DNA of 53,688 bases from Polycladidibacter stylochi (lineage in GTDB: Bacteria > Pseudomonadota > Alphaproteobacteria > Rhizobiales > Stappiaceae). Under the pieces are notes generated by a model, which saw only the letters and a list, made by a program, of their open reading frames with translations, made no database searches and was not told the DNA's origin. This document shows, one piece after another, positions 1 through 8,470 of the stretch. Location: assembly GCF_001562055.1 (NCBI RefSeq), contig NZ_LLWE01000009.1, forward strand, positions 1 to 53,688, in the 5' to 3' direction. Made by a program: the position numbers and the translations under genes. Within the stretch, counting starts at the first letter, position 1, and every line of letters starts with the position of its first letter.

Positions 1-126
1 AACTGGATTACCCATAAACCTGATAGAGCATCTAAGGCATGGCGAAAAAACTGCCCCAAGCGCTCAATAAACTAAAGAGTCGTGTACTGTGCATAGAAGC
101 ACTAAAACTGCTTTAACCTATTATTT

Positions 127-178
127 TGACACGTATTCTTACCCAAAAACCGGCGTCCACTTTTCGGGAATACGCTCT
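127..178. repeat. Rhizobiales-type palindromic intergenic repeat
   Basis: An imperfect palindrome: CGTATTC at 132-138 pairs with GAATACG at 168-174, with a CCGG-containing centre and a 'ccacttttcggg' arm. Its layout (AGAGC..., gaaaagtgg, ccggttt) matches from memory the short palindromic repeat scattered between genes in many Hyphomicrobiales genomes. Only this copy was seen in the window. It lies just downstream of the stop of the leftward peptidoglycan-binding gene, so it may also act as a 3' end hairpin. Confidence 0.6.
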
Positions 179-194
179 AGTTAAGACAGAGCGA

Positions 195-1049
195 TTAAAT
201 GTTATAGCCGCTGACACGTTCAAGCTCTTCTATTAAGTTTTCATCTACCTTACCAGTTGGCTGCAAGCCTCTGTCGCGTTGGAATTGCTCTATTGCGTCT
301 TGAGTGCTGGGGCCGCCGATACCATCAACTTTCAATGGCCCATAGCCCATACTGGCAAGAACCTCTTGTACATTACGAAGCTTGGCTGCTGTTATTTTTA
401 TGTGTTGCGTTGGTAGCTGCTGCTTAACGAATGCCATAGGTTCATTCGCTTGCTGGCGAATGGAGCCTGTTGTGTTGATTGCTTCGTCATTGCCACTAAT
501 TATAGGCAGGGGTTGCCCCTCATTGCCCGGAGCATGCCTTGGCATTGGTAACTGCGCGCCTTTTAATGGCACTTTTCCTGGATCCATCGTCAGTAAAGCC
601 AATAAACCCGCGGTTGCTTGGCCAGTGACCTCATAATCGCGCATACGCTCATAGGTTTGTATCGCTTTAAGAGTGGCAGGACCATACTTGCCATCAACTA
701 CGCCCCTGTAAATACCGAGACGCCGTAACTCCCATTGTATATCTCTTATCAAATCCTGTTGCTGAAGTGCCGCTTTTTGCGTTTCCTGTGGCCCACTCGT
801 AATTAAATGGCTGTTCTTTGCAGCACCTTGGCGGGTTACAAAAAAGGGTGCCGGGTGTGCAGGCTGCTTCACCATGGCGTTGTAGGCAATGTACCCGCCG
901 CCAATTAGAAAAAAGGCAGCTGCCAATGCAGGCAGTGGCCGTGCAATTTTATGGCTGTTATTCTTATGGGGCCGAGAAGTTGTAGCACCTACCTCACCAT
1001 CGCTTATACCAGCATTGCGCCGTTTATTTTTTTGCGACCGTTTGGCCAT
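195..1049 (-). CDS. membrane-anchored peptidoglycan-binding domain protein
   Basis: 284 aa. A basic cytoplasmic N-terminus (MAKRSQKNKRR) is followed by one transmembrane segment at about residues 38-58 and a periplasmic part with two peptidoglycan_binding_1-type modules: one around residues 98-150 (IQWELRRLGIYRGVVDGKYG...AIQTYE) and one around 225-278 (VQEVLASMGYG...VDGIGGPSTQDAIEQFQ). No catalytic domain is visible, so it probably only binds the cell wall. It lies downstream of and co-directional with the histidine kinase gene, about 180 bp away. Family assignment is firm; the exact role is unknown. Confidence 0.85.
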   Translation of the reverse strand: MAKRSQKNKRRNAGISDGEVGATTSRPHKNNSHKIARPLPALAAAFFLIGGGYIAYNAMVKQPAHPAPFFVTRQGAAKNSHLITSGPQETQKAALQQQDLIRDIQWELRRLGIYRGVVDGKYGPATLKAIQTYERMRDYEVTGQATAGLLALLTMDPGKVPLKGAQLPMPRHAPGNEGQPLPIISGNDEAINTTGSIRQQANEPMAFVKQQLPTQHIKITAAKLRNVQEVLASMGYGPLKVDGIGGPSTQDAIEQFQRDRGLQPTGKVDENLIEELERVSGYNI

Positions 1050-1226
1050 ACTCTCCTGTCCTCATTACATATTTTGGCAATCGGCCCTGTATTTTGCTTT
1101 TACCACACGCTCTTAAGTTGTGCAGCTAGGATTTGTAGAAGCACATTTACCGCTTTGTTGCAATCGCTTATCTTACCAGTTCTGTCATTATAATGGTCAA
1201 TCTACCAAATGCTGGTTTCCAGCGGC

Positions 1227-3032
1227 TTAAGCAACATAACTGAAATGCCGACTATTGCAGTTTGCATTTTCATTTTGTTCAACAGGTGGAGCCGGTATCA
1301 ATACGCGGACAGTTGTACCTACACCCAACTCGCTTTCTATCTGCATATGCCCTTGATGCAAATCTAGTAGTTGTTTTACCAGCGCCAAGCCCAGCCCTGC
1401 CCCTTGCTCTTTATGGTTTGAGGTCTCTACCTGATAATACGGCATGCTGATATTTTCGAGCTGATCTTGTGCAATGCCTATACCTTGGTCTTTCACCTCT
1501 ATCATGAGCAAATCCTCCTCCTGCGAAAGTACAAGGCGTATTTTACTTTCAGGGGAAGAGAACTTGGCCGCATTACCTAATAAATTAAGCAGAATCTGAC
1601 GCATAGCCAGCTCATCCACTAACAGTTTTTTGAGGGGCATACTTTTAGTAAATACGGTTTCGATTTCAGGACCAGCATATTGAGGTCCCAATAAAGCAAT
1701 AGTACCTTTCACTAGCTCCCTCAAATCATGGTAGGCTAAATTAAGGGCGCGCTTACCAGCGGACATTTTCGCAAGATCTAGTGAATTTTGTACAAGACTA
1801 TTCAAATGAAGCCCTGAAAAACGTATCAGTTCCAGGTATTCCTTTTGCGTTTCTTGAGGTATTTTGTAGTGGTTGGCGTTTATGAGCAATTCAGTAAACC
1901 CAATAATTGCGTTGAGCGGCGTTTTGAATTCATGGCTAGCGTGAGCCAGTAAATCGTTTTTTTCGCTCACTTGCCTTGCTAAATCTTCCAGTTTTTTGCT
2001 TTGCTTCGTATCCGGGATATCTCCTGCTGTATCCTCAACAATCTCCATAAGTATATAGGGGGTATCGGCTGAGAGGCTACGACAGTTAAACAACGATAAA
2101 TTCAGGTTCAACTTGACCATACCGTTGGCATAGGGTTGAACCATACGTTGCTGCAAAACCTGAAGATTTTGCGGTTTTCGGGTTTGAAGAACTTGCAAAT
2201 AAGCGTGACGGAAGGGCGCTTTACTACTCGTGGCCAGCGATTGCATAAACCCTGCGCCCGCTATTGCCTTCTCGTTAATATCTAAGCAAGAATTGTAATA
2301 GATTTTAGCACTACGGTTCAGGCTCACAACTTTGCCCTCGTTATTTAGCAGTGCATAGTTATGCGCAAGATTTTCTATTGCCTCCCAAGCAGGAATAAGC
2401 AGCTTTGATTTGTCCCCATCTGTTTTAGGATGGCGCTTTGTCGTCAATAGGGTTGCGAAAGGCGCTACTAAAACAACAAGGACTAGAGGTAATTCATAGA
2501 TTTGAAGGGTTTTGGTGAAAAGAGGTAGTAAATCCCCCTGAATGAGCGTGGCAAGCAACGCAATTATGTAGGAAAATGCGACAGTTTTCAGAAAAAGCAC
2601 TTTTGGCACTGATGGTTTTAGGCAAAGCGGCAAAATGGCACCGCTGGGTAGTAAAAACCAATAGAATGAATTGGCTGAGGATAATAACCAAACCTGACTT
2701 ATAAACATTATAGTTATTAGAGCAAGAACAGCTGGCAATGAAATTTTCTGGGTTTGAAACATCAGCAGCAACGGCCAAAATAATAACTGAAGGCACAAAA
2801 TCACCGTGATGCTGATAATGCGATTTTCAATTTGCAACAGCGGTAGCATCGCCAACAGCAAGATAATTGAAACAAGCGCAGCTATTAAACCAAAAATCAA
2901 ATGGTTAATGATCGTGGTACCGATACGATAGGAAGTGGTGCTTTGTTTCAAATAAGCTGGTAAAAACCTTGACGAGACATCGCGCGTCACCACCCTTAAC
3001 ACACTGACACTATTATTTTTTATATTTATCAC
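1227..3032 (-). CDS. membrane PAS-type sensor histidine kinase
   Basis: 601 aa hybrid-free histidine kinase. Several hydrophobic segments lie in residues 45-205 (about six), then a PAS-like linker at about 215-335, a HisKA dimerisation domain with H-box HASHEFKTPLNAIIGF, and an HATPase with N-box (LLNLLGNAAKF), G1 (KDQGIGIA) and G2 (GAGLGLALVKQLL). It would autophosphorylate on the H-box histidine; no cognate response regulator is adjacent. The chosen start is GTG without a clear ribosome-binding site, so the N-terminus is uncertain. It is divergent from the DUF5330 gene. Signal and partner are unknown. Confidence 0.85.
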   Translation of the reverse strand: MINIKNNSVSVLRVVTRDVSSRFLPAYLKQSTTSYRIGTTIINHLIFGLIAALVSIILLLAMLPLLQIENRIISITVILCLQLLFWPLLLMFQTQKISLPAVLALITIMFISQVWLLSSANSFYWFLLPSGAILPLCLKPSVPKVLFLKTVAFSYIIALLATLIQGDLLPLFTKTLQIYELPLVLVVLVAPFATLLTTKRHPKTDGDKSKLLIPAWEAIENLAHNYALLNNEGKVVSLNRSAKIYYNSCLDINEKAIAGAGFMQSLATSSKAPFRHAYLQVLQTRKPQNLQVLQQRMVQPYANGMVKLNLNLSLFNCRSLSADTPYILMEIVEDTAGDIPDTKQSKKLEDLARQVSEKNDLLAHASHEFKTPLNAIIGFTELLINANHYKIPQETQKEYLELIRFSGLHLNSLVQNSLDLAKMSAGKRALNLAYHDLRELVKGTIALLGPQYAGPEIETVFTKSMPLKKLLVDELAMRQILLNLLGNAAKFSSPESKIRLVLSQEEDLLMIEVKDQGIGIAQDQLENISMPYYQVETSNHKEQGAGLGLALVKQLLDLHQGHMQIESELGVGTTVRVLIPAPPVEQNENANCNSRHFSYVA

Positions 3033-3364
3033 GCAACTTACAAGCTACACACGCATGAACTTGTAATTCATGCTTGCGCAACATGCCCCTTTATTTTTAT
3101 ATTGCCCGAGCTATTGGATATTTAGGTCAATGTTTTTAAGGATTGTTAAAGCGATTGTCACAAACAAGGTTGTGCACGTTTACTTTTGGTTTGGCATACT
3201 GAGAAAAAACGGTGTTTACCAGAGTCTTTCCTTACCAAATGCAAATCTATTATAGTTATTGATAAAAGCCGAAAATGGCAGAGTTCCGGTATTTTGAGAG
3301 TAGAATTGTTCGGAAAACGTATCGAATTAAAGGTTAACGAATATGCAAGAAGTGGATTAATCAA
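3033..3364. other. intergenic region, divergent promoters
   Basis: About 330 AT-rich bases between the leftward kinase and the rightward DUF5330 gene. It should hold promoters for both. Short open frames on both strands here lack ribosome-binding sites and recognisable products. No hairpin or repeat stood out. Confidence 0.5.
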
Positions 3365-3898
3365 GTGCGGCTGCTTTTCTTTTTATTAAGAACAACTATT
3401 TGGGTATCGCTTGCCCTGCTGATTATTCCACTGGGATTATCGGATGAAAATGCGCCGAGTATCAATCCGCTAAGGGCACTTAGCGCTGCACAAGAGGCAT
3501 TTAGTGATTTTTCGGGGTTTTGTGAACGCAACCCCACCGCTTGCGAGACCGGCTCTGAAATTGCCGAAGTGGTTGGTTACCGTGCAAAACAAGCGGCGCA
3601 AATAGCTGTTGACTACATCCAAGAGGAACCGGTTGAAGCCAAATCAATTGATGATCTTGTGGCACAAACCACAGATGGACCAATCAATAACGAAGGGCAT
3701 GTTGAATCTACCGAAGCTATCGGCAGCACACCACAACCGGACACGGGCAGCCTCACCAAAGAGGATTTAGCAATTCCCTTCAGCCAGCCAACGACCACAG
3801 CTGCGCTGGTAACTACTGGCCCAAACAACAAACAGGCGGCAATTAATGCTCACCTACAACCGGCTATCGGTGTCCCTCTCCCGAAGCCTTTGCCATAG
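3365..3898 (+). CDS. DUF5330 domain protein
   Basis: 177 aa. An N-terminal hydrophobic segment (about residues 3-25) is followed by a short conserved region with two cysteines (FCERNPTACETGSEIAEVV), typical of the DUF5330 family found in Hyphomicrobiales, then a low-complexity Thr/Pro-rich tail. Probably an exported or inner-membrane-anchored protein of unknown function. It precedes sufE on the same strand by about 80 bp. Family recognised from the cysteine block and the gene order; function not known. Confidence 0.7.
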   Translation: MRLLFFLLRTTIWVSLALLIIPLGLSDENAPSINPLRALSAAQEAFSDFSGFCERNPTACETGSEIAEVVGYRAKQAAQIAVDYIQEEPVEAKSIDDLVAQTTDGPINNEGHVESTEAIGSTPQPDTGSLTKEDLAIPFSQPTTTAALVTTGPNNKQAAINAHLQPAIGVPLPKPLP

Positions 3899-3979
3899 AC
3901 TCAGCCTTTTTGCTTCAAGACTACTTGCGCCAAAAATGAAGCTTGTTAAAAGAGACTTAAGCGAGCAAGGAAGACTAAA

Positions 3980-4408
3980 ATGGCAAGTACACTTGAAGAT
4001 ATTCTCGAAGGCTTTGAATTTCTTGAGGACTGGGAAGACCGCTATCGCTACCTTATTGAGCTTGGGCGAGAGCTGGAGAGCCTAAGCGACAGTGAGCGTA
4101 ATGAACAAAATAAAGTACAAGGCTGTGTTTCGCAGGTTTGGCTTTCCAAATCGGTTGTGAACCAACCCAATGGCCCCGCCCTATTGGTTTATAAGGGGGA
4201 TAGTGATGCCCATATCGTGCGCGGGTTGATTGCTATTGTTTTGGCCCAGTTTTCCGGTAAAACTGCCGGTAATATCCTTCAATGCAAAATCGAAGATGTC
4301 TTCAAAAGAATTGGACTTGATGAGCATTTAACACCGCAGCGATCTAACGGGCTTGCCTCTATGGTTCAGCGAATTCGCCATGATGCACAAGTGCAAATGC
4401 AAGCTTAA
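3980..4408 (+). CDS. sufE: SufE family cysteine desulfurase activator
   Basis: 142 aa, the usual length for SufE. SufE accepts persulfide sulfur from the cysteine desulfurase SufS and passes it to the SufBCD scaffold for Fe-S cluster assembly. The acceptor cysteine is C49 in KVQGCVSQVW, and the conserved LEDWEDRYRYLIELG region is present near the N-terminus. No other suf gene is adjacent, so it acts as a stand-alone sufE as often seen in this order. It converges with the DUF6456 gene over a 10-bp hairpin. Confidence 0.93.
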   Translation: MASTLEDILEGFEFLEDWEDRYRYLIELGRELESLSDSERNEQNKVQGCVSQVWLSKSVVNQPNGPALLVYKGDSDAHIVRGLIAIVLAQFSGKTAGNILQCKIEDVFKRIGLDEHLTPQRSNGLASMVQRIRHDAQVQMQA

Positions 4409-4419
4409 TGCTCTCGTGT

Positions 4420-4448
4420 AGCATGTCGCAAATGCCGCGCGACATGCT
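4420..4448. terminator. hairpin between convergent sufE and DUF6456 genes
   Basis: A perfect 10-bp inverted repeat (AGCATGTCGC at 4420-4429, GCGACATGCT at 4439-4448) with a 9-nt loop sits 11 bp after the sufE stop and 5 bp after the DUF6456 stop. It could serve both strands, but neither side has a strong T tract. Confidence 0.55.
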
Positions 4449-4453
4449 TACCC

Positions 4454-5230
4454 TCATTGATAGTAACCTGATTTGGTCCCGTAGTAATTGGCCAACCTTT
4501 CCAAAGCTATCTTCAAAATGACTTTTGCCGATCGCTCTGGCCATGCATGCTCTTTTTCCACCTGTCTTAGGCCTTTCCAGTAACAGCAGATATCTATCAA
4601 AACTCCTGATAGTTCTGGCCCCACAAACTTTAATGCTTTTCTGACGCGCTCTCTTGCATCCGAGACGCTTTCTATCTTCTCCAAGTCCCTGTTGCGCGTG
4701 GAAGGTGCTGACAGGTTTGTAAGGTTCAACTTTGCATAGGCAGCCATATCACCATAAACAAAGTCATTGTGTAGGCGCTCAGCAGCCATAAACTGCGCTG
4801 ACGAAATAAATGGCTCTCCCGATTTGCCCCGCCGCGTTGCCAACCAATGCAGCGGACTATCTTGTGGTTCTTTAGCGACAGGGCTTGCGTTTTCAGCCCT
4901 ATTTTTTTCATTCGCTTTTTGTAATGACTGCTTATGCTTTTTTGGGGGGATGGCGGGCTTATTGGCTGATTGTGCAGGAGTGCCTTTTGCAGACAGTGAT
5001 TTTTTTAGTAAAGTCTTTCCGCTTGTTGTGAGCATCAAACCACCTTTGGTATTATGCCGTACCAAACCTAGCAGGAAACACTGCTTAGTCACGGGTGATT
5101 GTAGATCAACTATTTTTAAAGAAGATAGTTTTTTCAAAAAGCATACCAGATCATCATTCAACGAGCTTGCTTCATGATCCGCTGTTGACTGCATACAGCT
5201 CTTCATCGCGTGAACACTCATTGCTTTCAT
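4454..5230 (-). CDS. DUF6456 domain protein
   Basis: 258 aa. The C-terminal 130 residues (SPLHWLATRRGKSGEPFIS ... ERSAKVILKIALERLANYYG) match the DUF6456 family of alphaproteobacteria: a helical domain of unknown function that starts with an 'xxWLxxRKdxxGxPxis' block. The N-terminal half has a winged-helix-like stretch and a basic linker rich in Lys and Pro. The start codon overlaps the stop of the upstream DnaA-IV-like HTH gene by 4 bp (ATGA), implying translational coupling and a joint role, probably in DNA binding or regulation. Function not established. Confidence 0.75.
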   Translation of the reverse strand: MKAMSVHAMKSCMQSTADHEASSLNDDLVCFLKKLSSLKIVDLQSPVTKQCFLLGLVRHNTKGGLMLTTSGKTLLKKSLSAKGTPAQSANKPAIPPKKHKQSLQKANEKNRAENASPVAKEPQDSPLHWLATRRGKSGEPFISSAQFMAAERLHNDFVYGDMAAYAKLNLTNLSAPSTRNRDLEKIESVSDARERVRKALKFVGPELSGVLIDICCYWKGLRQVEKEHAWPERSAKVILKIALERLANYYGTKSGYYQ

Positions 5231-5679
5231 GACGAACGGCCTCCACTTTTAGAAACTGTTTTTTTGGACAGGTTTGCGGTAGTAAATGGAAATAAGGCAC
5301 AGGATACCGATTTTTGAATCTGAGACTCCATGGCACTTAAGTGGGAATCAAAGTGATACTGATCCCGCATTTCTTCGACAACTTTACAGGCGTGGGAAAC
5401 CGTTGTGCGATCACGTCCGAACACGCGCCCAACATTCGAATGTGAATAACCAAGAGCAACATGCAAAATATACATTGCAACTTGCCGAGCCAAAGCCACC
5501 TTGGCCATACCGCGTGAGGTTAGTACGAGCGCGCTTGGACATACTCCAAAGCTTAATGCCACGTGTGCTGTGGTTATCCAGCCAACAGCTTGTAAACTGT
5601 CACGTGGCGGATTGGGTTCTCGTTTCTTAATCAGAATTCCATTGTGAGGTGATTTTGCAATTTCACTTTGAAGCCGCAT
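5227..5679 (-). CDS. DnaA domain IV-like helix-turn-helix protein
   Basis: 150 aa from the ATG at 5679, chosen because AGGAG lies 7 bp upstream; an in-frame TTG at 5709 would add ten residues. Residues about 64-110 match the DNA-binding domain IV of the replication initiator DnaA: LARQVAMYILH, then the recognition block GRDRTTVSHACKVVEEM, which corresponds to the DnaA signature that contacts DnaA boxes. The AAA+ ATPase domain is absent, so this is not an initiator. It may bind DnaA-box-like sites as a regulator. Co-transcribed with the overlapping DUF6456 gene. Confidence 0.8.
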   Translation of the reverse strand: MRLQSEIAKSPHNGILIKKREPNPPRDSLQAVGWITTAHVALSFGVCPSALVLTSRGMAKVALARQVAMYILHVALGYSHSNVGRVFGRDRTTVSHACKVVEEMRDQYHFDSHLSAMESQIQKSVSCALFPFTTANLSKKTVSKSGGRSS

Positions 5680-6009
5680 TGAAGCACTCCTCATTTCCTT
5701 CGAAATCAACGGGTGTTACGGTTTCTTATGGTCAGGCAAAAATGCACGAGGGGGATAAGTCTTTTCAACTTAAAGCTAAAGCATGGTTTGAACTCTTTTT
5801 TTCACCAGCTTGAGACACCCCTATGAATAGATAGGTCAGCAGCGGAACAATAGTTAACCAATTGTTTTTATTAGCTTATATCTAGAGGAATTATACACCT
5901 ATGATTTTTATGGGTTTATTAACTAACACTATAAATAGTACTACTGTATTTTTTAGTATTTATTTTTTACGGTCATTAAAAATGCATGACCGACTTCAAA
6001 TTCGTGAAT
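5680..6009. other. AT-rich intergenic region
   Basis: About 330 bp between the HTH gene and the mucR terminator, very AT-rich from 5860 on. It should carry the promoter of the leftward HTH-DUF6456 pair. No gene or repeat recognised. Confidence 0.4.
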
Positions 6010-6041
6010 AAAAAAAACCGCGGGTACTTATACCCACGGTT
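6010..6041 (-). terminator. rho-independent terminator of mucR
   Basis: Stem AACCG-C-GGGTA / TACCC-A-CGGTT (6016-6026 with 6031-6041), 4-nt loop, one internal mismatch, and an eight-residue A run on the plus strand (T tract on the minus strand) at 6010-6017. It lies 28 bp past the mucR stop. Confidence 0.85.
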
Positions 6042-6068
6042 ATAGTTCTTTTGAGTCGTCTAATAAAC

Positions 6069-6485
6069 TTATTTAGAACGCTTACGTTGCTGGCCCAGAC
6101 CCATTTTTTTAGCTAGTTCTGAGCGTGCTGCCGCATAGTGAGGCGCAACCATTGGGTAGTCTGAAGGCAGACCCCACTTTTCGCGATACTCTTCTGGTGT
6201 CATGTCGTAATGGGTACGCAAGTGACGCTTAAGAGATTTAAACTTTTTGCCGTCTTCCAAACAAATGATGTAATCATTGGTAACGGACTTTTTAACTGGA
6301 ACAGCAGGCTTCAGTGGCTCTGGCTCTGGTTCAGCAGTTGTGCCGCTTGTGCGCTGTAATGCTGCAAATACATCGTTGATCAGCACAGGCAAATCAGCGG
6401 AAGCTACAGTATTATTACTAACGTAAGCTGATACGATGTCGGCCGTTAGGTCTACCAAATTATTATCTGCAGGGATTTCGCTCAT
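6069..6485 (-). CDS. mucR: MucR/Ros family zinc-finger transcriptional regulator
   Basis: 138 aa. The C-terminal half carries the Ros/MucR fold: [18 protein letters not shown] with C75, D78, H88 and H92 as the probable zinc ligands, followed by [19 protein letters not shown]. The second ligand is Asp instead of the Cys of Agrobacterium Ros, a variant known in MucR/Ml homologues. The N-terminal helix region ([16 protein letters not shown]) fits the oligomerisation domain of MucR. MucR proteins bind AT-rich DNA in an H-NS-like way and control exopolysaccharide, motility and cell-cycle genes. Single gene with its own terminator. Confidence 0.93.
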   Translation of the reverse strand: MSEIPADNNLVDLTADIVSAYVSNNTVASADLPVLINDVFAALQRTSGTTAEPEPEPLKPAVPVKKSVTNDYIICLEDGKKFKSLKRHLRTHYDMTPEEYREKWGLPSDYPMVAPHYAAARSELAKKMGLGQQRKRSK

Positions 6486-7220
6486 TTTTCACCCGTAATC
6501 TTTCGCGATATGTGTTTTTCTAGGAAACCCTAACGGTAAATAGTCACTTTTTTATTGAGCCAGCTCTTACATACTTAGTAGTTGCTGGAAAACTATTTGA
6601 TTCCGGGAGGGCCATAACCATAATGGATGTTTATAGAGACTTGAATATTGAATAACAAGAAAAAATAGATGGCTTATTGCAGTTTTACTAGGAAAATATC
6701 AAAAAAACGATAAAAATAGATAGCACTATAGGATGACAACTATGCTTTACCAGTAGTTAGCTGTATTAAAAGCCGATTATTGGAAAAAATCAAAAATAGC
6801 CCCCAACATGATGATTTAGGATAATTAACCAATATCCTTATGAGGGTGAATAACTTTCGTAGAGAAACTCTTATCTTACTGATATTTCTTCATCAAATGC
6901 ACCGCAACCTGTTATTCATATTAAACTATTCCCACTTATTTAAAATTGTAACAAAAGCATAATTATTTATAACAATCTCCCTTTGAACAGTATTTTCAAG
7001 ATCACTACTTACTGTTAGACACCCATATTATCTAAATGGGAATCTTGTCGTAATTGCGCCCAATAAACTTGGATCAAGAAAATAATTCGAAATGTGCTGA
7101 GCAGCACGTTAAGAGCTGGTTTATTTATTGCTGTGAATAACTCAGCGGACGCAGGCGGTCCTTCATACTTATCGCTAGCAGCACATTTATTGTTCTGGCC
7201 CTGCTTTATACAAGGACAAG
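6486..7220. other. AT-rich gene-poor region upstream of mucR
   Basis: About 735 bp without a convincing gene between mucR and the end of the Mrp operon. It has runs of A and T, especially at 6640-7000. It must include the mucR promoter; MucR proteins are often autoregulated through such AT-rich DNA. Open frames at 7015-7354 on either strand have no ribosome-binding site and no recognisable product. A small RNA cannot be excluded. Confidence 0.4.
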
Positions 7221-7247
7221 AAAAAAGGCCAGTCATAGACCGGCCTT
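7221..7247 (-). terminator. rho-independent terminator of the mrp operon
   Basis: AAGGCC-A-GTC at 7225-7234 pairs with GAC-C-GGCCTT at 7238-7247 around a 3-nt loop, followed on the minus strand by a T tract (A run 7221-7226). It lies about 30 bp beyond the mrpG stop. Confidence 0.9.
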
Positions 7248-7278
7248 ATCAACGTGCTTCTTTGTATACTAGCCGTTT

Positions 7279-7635
7279 TTATGAAGTAACGTTTTCACTT
7301 TTTTTCTCGGCATCGGCCAATTTATCGACAACCGTTTCGCTACACGGCATGTAACCTACTTTATGCGCTGCTCTTGCTATCAGATGGGCTGATACGGGTG
7401 CTGTTAGCAGGAAGAAAACAACTCCAGCCAAGGCGCGTGTTAAAACACTCCAGTCGCTTGCATAGAAACCCAAGGCCAACAAAAGAACACCCGAGCCTAA
7501 CGTACCTGCTTTAGAAGCCGCATGCATACGCATATAGACATCGTTTAAGCGCACAAGGCCCAAGCCAGCTGCACAACTAAAGCATGCTCCAGCAACGATC
7601 ATCAGACCTACGATAATGTCAATCATAGCTGTCAT
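7279..7635 (-). CDS. mrpG: Mrp/Mnh Na+/H+ antiporter subunit G
   Basis: 118 aa, three hydrophobic segments (about 5-28, 38-58, 65-88), including the family-typical stretch [22 protein letters not shown]. MrpG is a small membrane subunit of the multisubunit cation/proton antiporter. Last gene of the seven-gene operon; its ATG overlaps the mrpF stop by 4 bp. A clear terminator follows. The C-terminal tail is charged ([13 protein letters not shown]). Confidence 0.93.
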   Translation of the reverse strand: MTAMIDIIVGLMIVAGACFSCAAGLGLVRLNDVYMRMHAASKAGTLGSGVLLLALGFYASDWSVLTRALAGVVFFLLTAPVSAHLIARAAHKVGYMPCSETVVDKLADAEKKSENVTS

Positions 7636-7991
7636 TGCTTACCCTCCTTAACTGGTGTCTGCTGGGTTGTTGTTTCGCTGAGGATAGCGGGGTCCTGCGC
7701 CCTGCCCCTATTCAAGATAAAGCGCGCAAATGCGACTGTTGCCAAAAAGCCAACCAAACCCAAGGCCAGTGCAATATCGACATATAAGGGATAGTTGGAC
7801 TGAACGCCGACAACAGCAATGAGACCAATAGCTATGGCGACCAATAAATCTAGACCGACTATTCTATCGGGTAATCCCGGCCCCTTGATGATGCGATACG
7901 TCGTTAGCAACAAACCAACCGCAAGTAAGGCAAATGATATTTGAATACAAACACTCAAGAATGTTTGCGCGAATGCTTCAAAACCGCTCAT
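7632..7991 (-). CDS. mrpF: Mrp/Mnh Na+/H+ antiporter subunit F
   Basis: 119 aa, three transmembrane segments. The conserved block [20 protein letters not shown] is the hallmark of MrpF/PhaF. It overlaps mrpE upstream and mrpG downstream by 4 bp each, so translation of the small subunits is likely coupled. In the Mrp complex it packs with E and G at the membrane periphery. Confidence 0.93.
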   Translation of the reverse strand: MSGFEAFAQTFLSVCIQISFALLAVGLLLTTYRIIKGPGLPDRIVGLDLLVAIAIGLIAVVGVQSNYPLYVDIALALGLVGFLATVAFARFILNRGRAQDPAILSETTTQQTPVKEGKQ

Positions 7992-8470
7992 CTAAATGCC
8001 TCCATTATTTGGCGCTCAAAGCCGTTTTTAATATCATCGATTACTTCTTGCGGATCCGGCACGTCGATACAGTGGATATAAATCCACTGGCGATCGTCAG
8101 AAACATCGACAGAAAGTGTCCCCGGCGTCAGCGTTATCATGTTCGCTAGTAGCGTGATTTCATAGTCTTCTGTCACAGTAAGCGGCAGCGCAATGATACC
8201 TGGCTGCAGATTACCCAGCTTAGGCCTTATGACAATTTTCAGCACACGCCAGGAAGAAAGTACCAACTCCCTCAAGAACCCGTAGGCTAGAGCCGCTATT
8301 CTTGTCGAGCGGCTCAAGTAGCCTTTAAACTGTACCTGTTCTCGAATAAGGTAGAGACCAAACATTGCCAGCAGAAAGCCAAAAATCAGGTTCAGCGCTT
8401 CAAAGGATCCCGTTACAGCACCCCAAGCTATCGCCATGAGAAGATTTATGAGAAGAAGTCTTTTATTCAT
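7988..8470 (-). CDS. mrpE: Mrp/Mnh Na+/H+ antiporter subunit E
   Basis: 160 aa. Hydrophobic N-terminal hairpin (residues 5-45), then a cytoplasmic domain with the family-typical [20 protein letters not shown] and IHCIDVPDP blocks. MrpE is the non-redundant subunit needed for full assembly of the antiporter. Its start overlaps the mrpD stop by 4 bp and its stop overlaps the mrpF start by 4 bp. Confidence 0.93.
   Translation of the reverse strand: MNKRLLLINLLMAIAWGAVTGSFEALNLIFGFLLAMFGLYLIREQVQFKGYLSRSTRIAALAYGFLRELVLSSWRVLKIVIRPKLGNLQPGIIALPLTVTEDYEITLLANMITLTPGTLSVDVSDDRQWIYIHCIDVPDPQEVIDDIKNGFERQIMEAFR

Noticed and set aside
7015-7354. Open frames on both strands between mucR and mrpG
   Set aside because: They overlap the mrp terminator, lack ribosome-binding sites and give low-complexity products without recognisable domains.
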